Shown piece by piece: positions 1-12,770 of a stretch of DNA of 64,000 nt. Source of the DNA: Halichoerus grypus. Taxonomy: Eukaryota > Chordata > Mammalia > Carnivora > Phocidae. The position numbers were made by a program, and so were the translations under genes. The stretch's first letter is position 1; each line of letters opens with the position of its first letter. The notes beneath the pieces were generated by a model. It was not told the origin of the DNA, did not search any database, and saw only the letters and a program-made list of their open reading frames with translations. The stretch spans positions 71,615,239-71,679,238 of the forward strand of contig NC_135712.1 in NCBI RefSeq assembly GCF_964656455.1, written 5' to 3'.

Positions 1-990
1 TACCGAAGGACAACTTACAGAATGGGAGAAGATATTTTCAAATGACATACCCGATAAAGGGTTAGTATCCCAAATATATAAAGAACTTATACAACTCAAC
101 ATAAAAAAAACCCAAATAATCCAATTAAAACTGTGTAGAAGACATGAACAGACATTTCTCCAAAGAAGACATACAGATGGCCAACAGACACATGAAAAGA
201 TGCTCAATATCACTCATCATCAGGGAAATGCAAATCGAAACCACAATGAGATACTCACCTCACACCTGTCAGAATGGCTAAAATCAAAAACACAAGAAAT
301 AAGTGTTGGTGAGGATGTGGAAGAGAAAGGAACCCTTGTGCACTTTTGGTGGGGATGCAAACAGGTTCAGTCACTCTGGGAAACAGTATGGAGTTTCTTC
401 AAAAATTAAAAATACATCTGCCATCTGACCTGGTAATTCCACTAGTGGGTATTTACCCAAAGAATATAAAAACACTAATTTGAAAAGATATATGTGCCCT
501 TATGTTTATTGCAGCATTATTTACAATAGCCAAATTATGGAAACAGCCCAAGTATCAATTGCTAGATGAATGGATAAAAAAGATGAGGTATATGTTTATA
601 CAGTGGAATATTTTTCAGCCATAAAAAAGAATGAAATCTTGCCATTTGCAACATCATGGATGGATCTAGAGGGCATAATGCTAAGTGAAATAAGCCAGTC
701 ACAGAAAGACAAATACCATATGATTTTACTCATATGTGGAATTTAAGAAACAAAGCAAAACAAAGGGGGAAAAAAGAGACAAACCAAAAAACAGTCAACT
801 ATAGAGAACAAACTGATGGTTATCAGAGGGGAGGTAGGTGTGGGGATGGATGAAATAGGTGAAGGGAATTAAAGAGTACACTTACCTTGATGAGCACTGA
901 GTAATGTATAGAATTGCTGAATCACTATATTGTACACCTGAAACTAATATAACACGATATGTTAAGTATACTGGAATTAAGAAAATAAAA
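1..990 (+). mobile_element. L1 LINE, ORF2 end and 3' UTR (truncated by window)
   Basis: The sequence follows L1 ORF2 C-terminal coding sequence (for example 145-410 resembles the region encoding ...HFWWGCKQVQSLWETVW...) but has frameshifts. It then continues into an L1MA-like 3' UTR ending with attgtacacctgaaactaat and an A-rich end near 990. It is one of only two L1 pieces in the same orientation as ACAP2. No intact protein. Confidence 0.85.
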
Positions 991-1624
991 TTTTGTGACA
1001 TGAAAATTATATAAAATTCAAACTTGTTTCTGTAAATAAAGTTTATTGGGATATTAAAAAAAAAAAAAACCCTGCTGATTTCAAAAGCAGTTGTTATAGT
1101 CTTATTTTTATTATCTCCAAATTGATTTTACAATTACTGCTAATTTCAGACAATTATTATGGTCTTAATTTGTTGCTCTTCCCAAGATTAATTTTACGAA
1201 AAATTCATACAGCTGAAAAGGACTTAAATTTCTGCTTATTACTAACTGTTCAGAATTTCAAATTTTATATTCTGAGCAGAAAGTTATGCTACCTTAATAG
1301 AGTATGCTGATTTTTATTTTTAAGCATTGATTCTTAAGTAGTTGATCAGCAGGTTTGTATAGTATAAGATGTAATCCTTTACCATTAAGACCTAGCTTTA
1401 AAACAAATTTTGACATCCACTGTGAGTTTTAATGCAGCATAATTATTATGTTAGTTACCTGTAAATCCCTCAGCAGATTGACCTAGAAATTTCTATGAGA
1501 TTGGTCGGTACCAGAAATATGTTTGTCACAGGCAAAAGACTAAAGATTAGAGATTATCAAGGAAATAGCTAAATAAAATGTGTATGGTATCTTTTGATGT
1601 GTAGATATTCATACTTTTAATTTA

Positions 1625-1818
1625 TTTTCCATTTTTTATGGTGATAAAAGTATAACATAAAATGTACTGTCTTAACTATTTTTGAATGCATAGTTTAGTG
1701 GTATTAAAGTACACTTAATATTGTTGTCTACCTATTAGGACTATCCATCTCCAGAACTCTTTTCATCTTGCAAAAGTAAAACTGTACCAATTAACAATAA
1801 CTCCCCATTCCCACCTTA
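1625..1818 (-). mobile_element. L1 3' UTR fragment
   Basis: Resembles the complement of an old L1 3' UTR (motifs ccatctccagaactcttttcatc and ataactccccattccc), cut by the CanSINE just downstream. Confidence 0.65.
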
Positions 1819-1826
1819 TGTGTTTG

Positions 1827-1997
1827 CTCTTCTTCTTTTGGGGAAGGGAGCGGCAGAGGGAGTGGGAGAGAAAGAATCTTAAGCAGTCTCCATGCCCCGT
1901 GGGGAGCCAAACAGGGGGCTCAGTCTCAGGACCCCGAGATCATGACCTGAGTGGAAATCAAGAGTCAAAGCCTAGCCGACTGAGCCACCAGATGCAG
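1827..1997 (-). mobile_element. CanSINE, diverged
   Basis: Antisense tRNA-Lys SINE (gagatcatgacctgag...gactgagccacca) flanked by a short direct repeat gtgtttg at 1820-1826 and 1998-2004. Confidence 0.8.
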
Positions 1998-4024
1998 GTG
2001 TTTGTTTTTCATTGGACACTGCTGTTTTTGTTACTGGTCTTGCCCAGATGATGGGTGCTACCTTAACACTTGCCACTGGGAATGACTTTACCTTTCAGGA
2101 ATGTGGATTTATTCCTGTAGTTTTAAATAATACAGCCTCATCAGACTATGACACAACTCAATGTTCATATAGTAAATACATCTATTTAGTGTTGGGCTGT
2201 TTCCTTAAGAAAGATGCTTTTTACTTTTCTTCAGCAATGTTGGACACAGTCATAATAGTTTAAGATAGTCAATAGAATTTTAAAACTAGGTGATTTCTGT
2301 TTCCGACTCACTAACATATGTATGATTTCTTCTTATTTAAAATGTTACGTGTTTTATAAGAAAAAGTTTATGTGTTGCAGTGTATTTTTATATTTGACTT
2401 TGAGGGCAGTGACGTTCCCTGTGGCTGACTGCATCCTAGATTTACCTGGGAGCTTAGTTGAAGATAAAAATACATCATAGTGAGTGGGATAGGGATCTTG
2501 GAGTCTGTATATTGATATGCACATTATTTGGTCAGGGATAGGTGTGGTTATCATTAATCCGGAAGACTTTCTTATTGGCATCTTTATATAGTCTAGATTT
2601 TAGTGTGCATCATAAACACATGTATTTCCATTCCTAAGGTATTAAACTCAAAATGGACTTGTCAGCAGTTATTTTGAGACTCCAGTAGAAATCCTTTTAT
2701 AAGATGGTTGTTAGACACAGATTTAGATATGCTACATAGGACAAATAAGATTTAAGCCAGTTCTTAAGTCTGTAAAGTTTAAGTAGTAGTTTGTGTTTCT
2801 TTCCCCTTGAATTGTGTTAAACAGAAAATATTTTGAACTTGTAAGGTGTCTCAGTTTATACCTCCTTGGAAGTGTCACATTAGCCGTTCCCTGAAGGTAA
2901 ATACATCATCATTATACATATTGGCTTATTTAGTTCTCTCAGTTAAGTCATCTGATGTCTTTGAATATTTTCCTGTTATTTAGTTGGTAACATTAGGTAT
3001 CACTGAGAAAGTACAACAAGGATGCTATAGGTCTAGGATGTTTAATGGGCATCCATTGTATCTGTAGTCCTTTCTTAGCCATTGTAAATTAGTGGATTCT
3101 AGATCTCTTGATGAGCTATGGAATATGAATAAATGCTCAGCTTAAATATACATATTACTGAAGTTATACAATCTCTTACATAAGTTGCACAGTCTCCTTT
3201 AGAGTGTAAGGATGGTTAAATGCGAGGATGAAGACTTATTGATAGAAAATAAAATTTGAAGTATAAGGATTCTTGGCTTCTTAGCAGTATAGGTAATATG
3301 ATTATATTAAGGTTACCATAGCTAGATTATTCATATGAAGGTAACCCAGACTTCCAGTTTTGTTTACTGCTGAAAAACAAGATTGGCGAATTTGTGGGAC
3401 AGAATTATAACCCATCTCTAAAGAGGTAATGAAATTAATTTGAAGTGATTGGTCTTATGTATATGTATTGTTTTTGAGAATTTATCAGCAAAGGATAACA
3501 AAGCTGTAGCTATACAAAATGAGTTTTAGACTTAGAATGAAATCAATTCTAATTTTATAGAAAGACAAGCACAGATTTTGATCTGTTTATCGTCTCATGA
3601 GGAATTAGAGCTAGATTAGCAGTCCTTGTATTTATAGGAGTTAGATTGTGTTTAATATTATGAGTGGCAGTAGAACTTTTGCCCTAGACTTCCTGAGAAA
3701 GAATGTGAAGATTTCTTTTTTGTCTAATTAATTACCTTTATCTTCCAGGGAGGGATTGAGAATGAAAAGGGAAAGAGGGGAACCTACCTACTTGTCGTCG
3801 TTGTTGATTATTAAAATGCATTTTCAGTTTCTATTTGGGATTTTTTTTTTCTCTTCATTTTTAGTTTCATATGCCTTATATTCCTAAAAAAATTTTCCAA
3901 ACTTCTATTTTAAAATATTAATCTTTTCCATAGGAACACAATCTTGGTTCATCAAAGTATCAGACCAGAAGTGTTTTTCAACATTTAAAAATTGTTTTCC
4001 TAACCATTTTGACTTGACTTAAAA

Positions 4025-5325
4025 TTGATGTTTATTCTCAGCCCTTATTTGATCTGTTAGTAGCCTTTGACATAGTTGATCATTTCTTCCTCCTTGTTAC
4101 ATTTTTTCATTTCCCTTCTATACCATACTCTCTTGGTTTTCCTCTTACCGCCTTAGTTGCTCCTTCTGTTTCTTTTTCTATTTCTCTTTGTTTTGCCTGA
4201 CCTTTAATACTGGAGTGTCCTAGACCTCAGTCCTTAAATTATTTTTTTATCTTTACTTTTTTTCAATAATATCCAGTCTCACAGCTGTAAATACTGTTTG
4301 TTCATGATTCCTAAACTTACATCCCCAGCTCAGAAACTAAACTCTAGGCTCATATTAATCCACCTATTTGATGTCACCACTTGTATATCTAATAAATATT
4401 TCAGATCAAGTCCAAACCTGAACTACAGTTCTTTTCTCCCCAGACCTGTTCTGCCCATAGTCTTCTCCATCTCAGTTGGTTGCAACTCTGACTGTTCCAG
4501 CTAAAAACTTGGAATCCATCCTTAATTTCACACCTACCTGCTCATTGGTGTACCTGTGCATGTGCTCACACACCACATCCAGTTCATGAGGAAATCCTCT
4601 TGGCTCTACCTTCAAAATATATCCATATTAGCATTTTTTTACCAGTGACTGGTGTTTAGTTTAAGCCACCTTCATCGCTTACTTGGATGATCTGTAGCTT
4701 TCTAACTGGTCTCTTTGCTTTCTTTTTTGTTTCCCTACAATCTTCTCCATACAGCAGCCAGAGTGATTCTTACAAAAATAAGTCATATTGTGTCTCTTCC
4801 CTGCTTTTTAGACCCTTCGGTGGTTCCCCATTTCACTTAGAATCTTTATCATTGGCCTACTATGCCTTAGACTGTTAATGGCTCTGCATTACTTCTCTCA
4901 TTTCCTCTCCTGCATCTCTCTGCTTTGCTTTTTCTGTTTCAGTCATGCTGGCCTCCTTGCTATTCCTTTAATACACTACTAGAGTAACCCATTGCATTGG
5001 TTGTTTTTTTTCTGTCCATGACATCTTTCTCTGCATGGTTTACTTCTTCAGGCTTTGCTCAAATATCACTTTCTCAGTGAGGACTGTCTTGATCATCCTA
5101 TTTAAAATTGTAGCTGTCCTTGCCCCCTGCACCGTACCCCCTGATGTTTTAACCTTTTTTTTTTTTTAATAGCACTAATCACCTTTTAGAGTACTATCTA
5201 AATGACTTATTTATTATGTTTGTTGTTTATTGAATGTCTTCCTCTTCCAGTGTAAGGTCGAGGAGGGCAAGGTTCTTTATTTCATCTGCGTATCCCAAGC
5301 AATAGATATTTGCTCCTGTTTGTTG
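4025..5325 (+). mobile_element. L2 LINE 3' part
   Basis: A long ancient LINE-2 copy. It starts in degenerate ORF2 coding sequence (near 4030, ...gcctttgacatagttgatc) and runs to the typical L2 3' end with cctccttgctattccttt..., gaggactgtcttgatcatc and cttccagtgtaaggtc. The reading frame is broken in many places. Confidence 0.8.
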
Positions 5326-7060
5326 TTAGAGAAAAGGAAGGGAAATCTCATTTCTTCATTTGTCCGAATTTTTCTAGTAGTGTTTTTTTTAAAAGTTGTT
5401 TAAAAAAATTCCCCCCCCCACTTTAGTGTAACTGTTTTGATTCTTCTCCTTGAATGTCCGAGGATTCTATTTGATTTATAAGTTGAATGTAGTTATGGAA
5501 TCACGGTAGTGTAATTTTGTGGTGGTGTTACAGTGAATTCCTCCTTAGATCCTTTGAGGTTTCTTTCAAAGCCTGTTTTAGAAATCCAAATCCTATATTA
5601 GTGTATATTCTATCTAGAGTTTTATATTACAAGAATTTCCTGTTTCTCTCAACTTTAAAAGAAATTATAGGTATTATAATAATGGCTAGGTAAAGGTATA
5701 TAGGCTCATCCTTGTATGTGGAAAGAACTGACTTTTTCCTAATTTCATTGTAAATCTAGTTTTGACATTTATGCAATTATTTGTGTATTCTTTTTTCTTT
5801 TATTTTCTTTAAAGGCTTTTATAGTAACATCTATATGAGGCTGTAGAGGCAGATTAGAATAACTAAAATTGGAGCAAGAGGGAACTGGAAAGTTACATAT
5901 AAATACATGTGCACTGAGATGCAGGTCTAACCATCATGAGTGGTCTTGGGCCCCAGATTATGTAATTTTTCTTAGTGCTGCATCTGTCCATCCAATAAAC
6001 AAATGTTTACTTGGTAACTAAATAAACTAGGCATAGATAGCTAAATGGACCATAGTCTCTGCTCATGTCTCTCAGTTTAGGCAACAAGACTGCAAGTTGA
6101 ATTATCATATTGAGTGCCAAGTGTTCTATTTGATGTGAGCATAGGGTGCTTTGTGGAGGTGGTGGTGGCAAGGTGCTCATTCCACTGAGAAGGCGGCACT
6201 TCAGTGTCACAAAGTTACTATTTACTTCAGTGTCACAAACTTACTGTGTGAACAGGGTCTTTAAAACCCTGAGCCTGTTTATTAGGCTCTTAAATTTGTA
6301 TTCTTCTGCATCCTGTTTACAGATCTTGTAAAATTGCAGGGTTTTAATGGAGATAAAATGCTACGTGAAATGCTTTTCTAAACACAGCCCGCTCTATTTT
6401 CATTAAACAGTTCTGACATTCAGCAGTTTGCTAAGGTTTCTTCCAATTCCAGATTCTGTGATTCTGGGGTTGTAGCTCATTTCCTGTTAATGGTTTTTCT
6501 CTTTACTAGTTCATTATTACTATTCTGTATTATTATAACAACTGCTGTATCATACATGCAGGTGCCCCATGCGGATTGTAAAATACAGTGAAAATATATG
6601 GCAAAATTATTTTCATTATGTACTAAAACGGATTCTTTTGTTAACGGAGAAGCCTGGAAAAGTTATAGATGGGATTTGTTTAGCAGCCTAAGATATGTCA
6701 TAGACAAATAGAACCCTGAAAGACCCAATATGCAGTTATTTACCTGCTCTGATTTGCAGGCTATCCTGTAGCTTAAGTACCATTTCCAGTTCCTGAAAAG
6801 GATAAAGGTGAACAGCCATGAAAGGGAGAATATGATCTCTGATTATAATTTTTGACAATTTTGTCTGGGCTTAGCTGTAGATGTCCCTACCATCTTGCTC
6901 CTTTTTTTGCTCCTTTTCCAAACCATTTCAAATTCATGTTTGAAGTATGTGATAACTTAATCTTATTACTGCTTCTTTCCCTTTTGTTCCCATAAAATGA
7001 AAATGAAAAGAGATTGTGTTATTTTCTTTAACATTATAGATTATTATAGCTGGCATTTAT

Positions 7061-7270
7061 TTTTATTTTTTTATTTTTTTAAAGATTTTATTTATTTATT
7101 TGACAGAGAGAGACACAGCGAGAGAGGGAACACAAGCAGGGAGAGTGGGAGTGGGAGAAGCAGGCTTCCCGCCAAGCAGGGAGCCCGATGCGGGGCTCGA
7201 TCCCAGGACCCTGGGATCATGACCTGAGCTGAAGGCAGACGCTTAACGACTGAGCCACCCAGGCGCCCCC
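7061..7270 (-). mobile_element. CanSINE inserted in MIR
   Basis: Complete antisense SINE with a perfect 17-bp TSD ttatagctggcatttat at 7044-7060 and 7271-7287. The target is a MIR whose remainder continues to about 7480. Confidence 0.95.
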
Positions 7271-7480
7271 TTATAGCTGGCATTTATTGATTACTGTCAG
7301 TCACTGTGCTAAAAATTTTATAAGTATTTTGAAATTTGTCATATAGCTCTATGGGAGAGATTGTCATTATCTGTATTTTGTGGATGACATTGAAACACAA
7401 AGAACTTATTTGATATTACATAGCTAGTGTAAGAAGTAAAATAATTCAAACACTGACAGTTTAAAAAATTCCATTCCATT
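7271..7480 (-). mobile_element. MIR SINE
   Basis: Resembles a MIR core (tttattgattactgtcagtcactgtgc, then an attttgtggatgacattgaaacac stretch), interrupted at its 5' side by the CanSINE. Confidence 0.6.
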
Positions 7481-7592
7481 GCTTCTTAGCATAAAGGTGT
7501 TAAAGAAACCCAATTCTAAAGGACCCAGAACTTACCAACAAAGTAAGGGGTGGCTATTCACATTACAAAATGATTTAATGAGAGATTTATTT

Positions 7593-7781
7593 AAAAAAAA
7601 TTTTTTTAAGATTTTATTTATCTGAGAGAGAGAGAGCACAGGCATGGGGAGGGGCAGAGGGAGAGGGAGAAGCAGGCTCCCCACTGAGCAGGGAGCCCGA
7701 TGTGGGACTCTATCCCAGGACCCAGGGATCATGACCTGAGCTGAAGGCAGATGCTGAACTGACTGAGCCAGCCAGGCGCCC
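7593..7781 (-). mobile_element. CanSINE (first of a same-site pair)
   Basis: Antisense SINE with TSD tgagagatttattt at 7579-7592 and 7782-7795. The right TSD copy is also the left TSD of the next SINE. Confidence 0.93.
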
Positions 7782-7795
7782 TGAGAGATTTATTT

Positions 7796-7984
7796 TAAAA
7801 GATTTTATTTATTTGTTTGTCAGGGAGAGAGAGAACACAAGCAGGGAGAGGGGCAGAGGCGGAGGGAGAAGCAGGCTCCCCGCCAAGCAAGGCGCCTGAT
7901 GAGGGACTTGATCCCAGGACCGTGGGGTTAGAACCTGAACTGAAGGCAGACGCTTAACTGACTCATCCACCCAGCATCCCAGCC
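7796..7984 (-). mobile_element. CanSINE (second of a same-site pair)
   Basis: Antisense SINE whose TSD (gagagatttatttt, right copy gagaaatttatttt from 7986) reuses the target of its neighbour. Confidence 0.92.
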
Positions 7985-8729
7985 CGAGAAATTTATTTTA
8001 AAAAGCAGGTTTCCAGGGTATGTACTCTCTGTTTTTTCTGGTCAAAAATGCAGAGGGAGCCACCTCTTAAAGCCTCATCTTAAAGCCACCTCTAGGAGTT
8101 TTGTCATTTATTGAGTTACAGGTCAGTGGGCTGTCCCTGATCCAGCCATTGTCCTTTCTTTGCCAGAATAGCCAAGCATTGCCTACAGTGGTTAAAGCTG
8201 TTGATCTGAAAGAGGAAGTTGCCTGGGGATGGTAGGTGCCATGATGGACATATAGGCAACTCCTCCCAGTATCTAAATGGCTAATTTATATGCAACCTTT
8301 AGGAATATATTTTTTATATAAAACAAGGAATATAGATGTTAGTTTCAAAATCTGTACATTATAGTTAATCTTTGTTAATTCTTTAGAAGGTTGTTATGAC
8401 TTAGAGCCTCAAATCCATCTTTAATTGTTTAAATACTTAATCTTTAGTATTTATGGGCTTATTAGTGATCTCGAATATCCTGTTGTTACATTTTAGATTG
8501 TATCATCATGTGACCTAGTCTTACTATTAATTCCATTTTAAGGAAGTTGCCAAGGTTCAAGTGGAAGTTAGCTTTTTTTTTTTTTTTAGGATCTCAAATG
8601 GATGGCTACAACAATTCTTCATCATACTTCCTGTTTCAAATAATTTGCTTTTATAAAGAGAATATAGTGCTCATATTATGCATACTATTTAGTTATTTTT
8701 ATGGATCATTTTATAAAAACAGTGGTTTA

Positions 8730-8940
8730 GGGGTGCCTGGGTGGCTCAGTTGGTTAAGCATCTGCCTTCAGCTCAGGTCATGATCCCAGGGTCCTGGGAT
8801 CCTACATCGGGCTCTCTGCTTAGTGGGGAGTTGGCTTCTCCCTCTCCCGCTGCCCCTCCGCTCTGCTTGTGCTCTCTCTCGCTCACTCTCTCAAATAAAT
8901 AAATAAAATGTTTTTAAGAAAAAACTCTGACTTACAAAAC
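8730..8940 (+). mobile_element. CanSINE
   Basis: Sense SINE with perfect TSD aaaacagtggttta at 8716-8729 and 8941-8954. Confidence 0.95.
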
Positions 8941-9086
8941 AAAACAGTGGTTTAAAAAAGATTATTGCTACATCAGGGATATGCAGTTATCTGGGTAGGG
9001 AGAATTCTGTTTTTATGCTTCTCATAGAGCTTCATTTAATTCACAGCTGAAAGTGATCACCAGGTGATTAGAAATGTCTCAGTGTT

Positions 9087-9219
9087 GGGGCACTTGGGTG
9101 GCTCAGTCAGTTGAGCATCCAACTTTTGATCTTGGCTTAGGTCCTGATCTCACGGTCGTGAGTTCCAGGCCCGAGTTGGGCTCAGCGCTGGGTTTGGAGC
9201 CTACTTAAAAAAAAAAAAA
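9087..9219 (+). mobile_element. CanSINE, short form
   Basis: Sense SINE that lacks the CT-rich region and ends in an A-run. TSD gtctcagtgtt / gtctcaatgtt at 9076-9086 and 9220-9230. Confidence 0.9.
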
Positions 9220-9497
9220 GTCTCAATGTTAATACTTGCTGCTAGAATTTTTTCTATTCTAGTTTTATGTTTTTAGTTAACTGTTTTCTGAGTTGATCAT
9301 AAAAAAAATGATGCATGAATAGATAAAAGAATGAAGATGTTATTAAAAGTAAAGTGACATTTTTCTGAATTACAGGCTTATTCAGCTTCTTAGAAGGTAC
9401 AGCCAACCAGAACAATGTTCTAAAAATTATTTCCTTGTATGTATTTTGTATTTGAGAAAGGATTTTCATTCATGTTTTTGTATTTAATATTCATAAC

Positions 9498-9840
9498 AAG
9501 GAGTCAGTAAACCTTTCCTGTAAGATGCCAGATAATAGTAAATATTTTAGGTTTTGTGGGCCATATGGTCTCTCTTCCTAAACTATTCAACTCTTTCATG
9601 CCATTATTGCATGTAAGCTGTCATAGACAATATTTAAATGAATGAACTTGGCTGTGTTTCCATAAAACTTTACTTGTGGATGCTGCATTTGAATTTAATA
9701 TAATTTTCTTTCATTAAATACTCTTGTTTTTTTTCCAACCATTTAAAAATGTAAAAACTATTTTTAGCTCATGGGCTGTATAAAAACAGGTTATGGTCCA
9801 GACTTGCCTGACAGGCTGTAGTTTGCTGAACTCTGTTCAA
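9498..9840 (-). mobile_element. hAT-type DNA transposon copy
   Basis: Contains ttttaggttttgtgggccatatggtctct, tgtcatagacaatatttaaatgaatg and ctgtagtttgctgaactctg. These are typical of a mammalian hAT element with a CAGGGGTTGGCAAAC-type end. The same family recurs at 40305 and 56645. I do not assign a subfamily name. Confidence 0.65.
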
Positions 9841-10309
9841 AATAATCCTGTGAGACTTTGCTGACTATTTTCTGTTTTTTCCCCTTTGTTTTAACATTAT
9901 TTTATGTTTTGCTTGTTTTGCTACTTAATCATATGTTTTCTGACATTGTTAATGTGTATGTAACTTTTAAATTTTAATAAATCAAAAAAATTTAATGATT
10001 TTTATTAAGTTTTAAGCTATGGGGGGTAGGACCTATAATATTGGCCTCTTTAACACCTTGCACATATATAAAAGTTATATATACTCAATAGATATTTGGG
10101 AGAGTTGAAAAGGAATAGTATCTTTCTTCCATTATTTGAAGGACTGTTGTATAGATTGTTTCATTTCACTTATTCATTTATTATACATGTTCCAGGATGG
10201 TTCTCTTGCATTACTGAATAGAAGTAATAAGGAGGCAAAACTTACCTCAGAATGTAGGGATAAGAGAAAGGAGAGAGAGAGAGACTCTTAAGGATTGTAT
10301 TCTTTGTGG

Positions 10310-10490
10310 CATGGTATATGCTGTGGTCAGTGATACACACAGCCCCTCATTTAACCTTTACAACTTGTTTAAGTAGGCATTTCTTTACTCATTTTATAGA
10401 TGAAGAAACTTAGATAAAATACTAAATAAGTGAGTGGTGGAGAATTTGAACTGAGATCATGATCTTTCCATATACTTTTCTTTTTATACT
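10310..10490 (-). mobile_element. MIR SINE
   Basis: Resembles MIR (cctcatttaacctttacaac, cattttatagatgaagaaact, ttgaactgagatc). Confidence 0.65.
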
Positions 10491-10769
10491 AAGGAATATT
10501 CAGTTAACTAGTTTGCCTTACACATTAGCTACTTAGCTATTACTACAAGTTGTGTATGTGTGTCTGCTTTGCTATTACTACGAGTTTTCACACACATCTT
10601 AGATGACCAAGAACAGAGATTTTTTTTAGAAAAGGTGAAATGTTGAAGAACCTCTAAGGTAAAGTTTCAGATTCTTTGAATATATGATTACAGAGGGCTT
10701 TACTTTTAAATGCAGGTAAGACACATTTTTCCTTTTGTGTTTGTACCTCTCTTTAAAATGTTGTTTTAC

Positions 10770-11123
10770 GGGACACCTGGCTGGCTCAGTTGGTGGAGCA
10801 TGTGGCTCTCGATCTCAGGGTTGTGATTTTGAGCCCCACAGTGGGTGTAGAGATTACTTAAAAAAATAAAATCTTTGGGCGCCTGGGTGGCTCAGTTGGT
10901 TGGGCGACTGCCTTCGGCTCAGGTCATGATCCTGGAGTCCTGGGATCGAGTCCCGCATCAGGCTCCCTGCTCGGCGGGGAGTCTGCTTCGCCCTCTGACC
11001 CTCCCCCCTCTCATGTGCTCTCTCTCTCATTCTCTCTCTCTCAGGTGGCTCTTGATCTCAGGGTTGTGATTTTGAGCCCCATAGTGGGTGTAGAGATTAC
11101 TTAAAAAAATAAAATCTTTATAA
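10770..11123 (+). mobile_element. Composite CanSINE A-B-A'
   Basis: The 354-bp block is flanked by TSD aaaatgttgttttac (10755-10769 and 11124-11138). It has a short-form SINE A with tail (10770-10876), a second-subfamily SINE head B without tail (10877-11042), and then a second copy of the 3' part of A with tail (from about 11045). The A and A' segments (10802-10876 and 11045-11119) differ at only about two positions. Confidence 0.9.
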
Positions 11124-11569
11124 AAAATGTTGTTTTACAAAAGTAAACTAGTAGACTTGCACAATGAAATAAGATTGAGGAATATACATAAAGTTTCTAT
11201 CAAATTGTATGTTTACTAGAAATCAATGATTAAATCAAATCTTAAGCTGGTCATTTCAACTAATATGCTTGAAAGAAATTGAAGATTGAGTAAAGCTAGG
11301 TTAAATAAATGTTACAAGTAAATGAAGAATATTTTTGACAGAATAAATAATTGTGGGGTTTCTTTCTTGACCCAACAAACATTTTGAGTGTCTGTATTGC
11401 TATGGGGAGCTCAGATAAGTGAGAGAAGTGGATAGTGATAGAGGCATGTGTGAGGTATTGTGAGGGCACAGGACAGACGAGTAATTAAGCTGGAGTGGGT
11501 GGAGGAAGAGGTTCCCAGAAGACCCTGCCTCCTGGGAAGATGATGTCTGAATTTCTTTCTTTTCCCCCT

Positions 11570-11995
11570 TTATTGGCTTTAAAATTATTTAAAAATTCAT
11601 AGTTCTTGCAAATACTAAACAATCCAGAAGTGTAACTAGTAAACAGTGTAAATCCTTATTTACACTTTTTGTTCTCCAATCCTCATTTTTCAAAGTTATA
11701 GGTAATAGACTGGTAAATATGCTTCCAGATTTTTCCCTGGGCATTTACCAACAGGTTTTTTTTTCCTCCACACAATTGGGTTCATACTATATATAATTTT
11801 GTAACTTGCTTTTTTCCCCCACATGTAATAGTCTATCACATGTATGTTTCTATCCCAGTAGATGTAGATAAATCACATTTGAAAACTTGCTGCCTCAAAG
11901 ATGGGGATGGATGTACCCTCATTTATTTACATAATTTCCTATTTCTGGACATGTAGGTTTTCAACCTGTTACAAGGAGTGAATATCCTTATGCAG
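11570..11995 (-). mobile_element. Old L1 fragment
   Basis: Resembles a complement of old L1 3' sequence (tttttccctgggcatttacc, acacaattgggttcatactat). Diverged. Confidence 0.5.
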
Positions 11996-12062
11996 ATATA
12001 TTTGTTTTCTTTTATGAATTAAGTTTTATTTTTTATTTTTATTTTTTAACCATTACTTAAAA

Positions 12063-12770
12063 ATTTTATTTTATTTTATTTTTTGATGTAGTGTTCCACG
12101 ATTCATTGTTTGCGTATAACACCCAGTGCTCATTGCAATACATGCCCTCCTTAATGTCCATCACTGGGCTAACCCATCCTCCCACCCCCTCCCCTCTGAA
12201 ACCCTCAGATTGTTTCCCAGAGTCCATAGTCTCTTATGGTTCATCTCCCCCTTTGATGCCCCCCCTTCATTTTTCCCTTCCTTCTCTTAATGTCCTTCAT
12301 GCTATTCCTTATGTTCCACATATAAGTGAAACCATATGATAATTGACTTTCTCTGCTTGACTTATTTCACTTAGCATAATCCCCTGCAGTTCCATCCATG
12401 TTGATGCAAATGATGGGTATTCATCCTTTCTGATGGCTGAGTAATATTCCATTGTATATATGAACCACATCTTCTTTATCCATTCGTCTATTGAAGGGCA
12501 TCTCGGCTCCTTCCACAGTTTGGCTATTGTGGACATTACTGCTATGAACATTGGGGTGCATGTGCCCCTTTTCACTACATCTGTATCTTTGGGGTAAATA
12601 CCCAGTAGTGCAATTGCTGGGTCATAGGGTAGCTCTATTTTTAACTTTTTGAGTAACCTCCACACTGTTTTCCAAAGTGGCTGTACCAACTTGCATTCCC
12701 ACCAACAGTGTAAGAGGTTCCCCTTTCCCCACAACCTCTCCAACATTCGTTGTTTCCTGCCTTGTCAATT
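12063..12770 (-). mobile_element. L1 3' part (carnivore type), ORF2 remnant
   Basis: The T-rich left end directly abuts gatgtagtgttcc. The element covers a 3' UTR with repeated ccctcccct-type runs and then the ORF2 C-terminus. An open frame of 145 codons on the minus strand (12746-12309) encodes the recognisable L1 ORF2 tail ([47 protein letters not shown]). It is 5'-truncated and non-functional. I did not find a convincing TSD. Confidence 0.9.

Noticed and set aside
5865..5890. U6 snRNA-like actaaaattggagcaagag
   Set aside because: Only about a dozen bases agree with U6 and the flanks do not.
12309..12746. 145-codon minus-strand frame as a gene
   Set aside because: It is the L1 ORF2 C-terminus in a truncated element.
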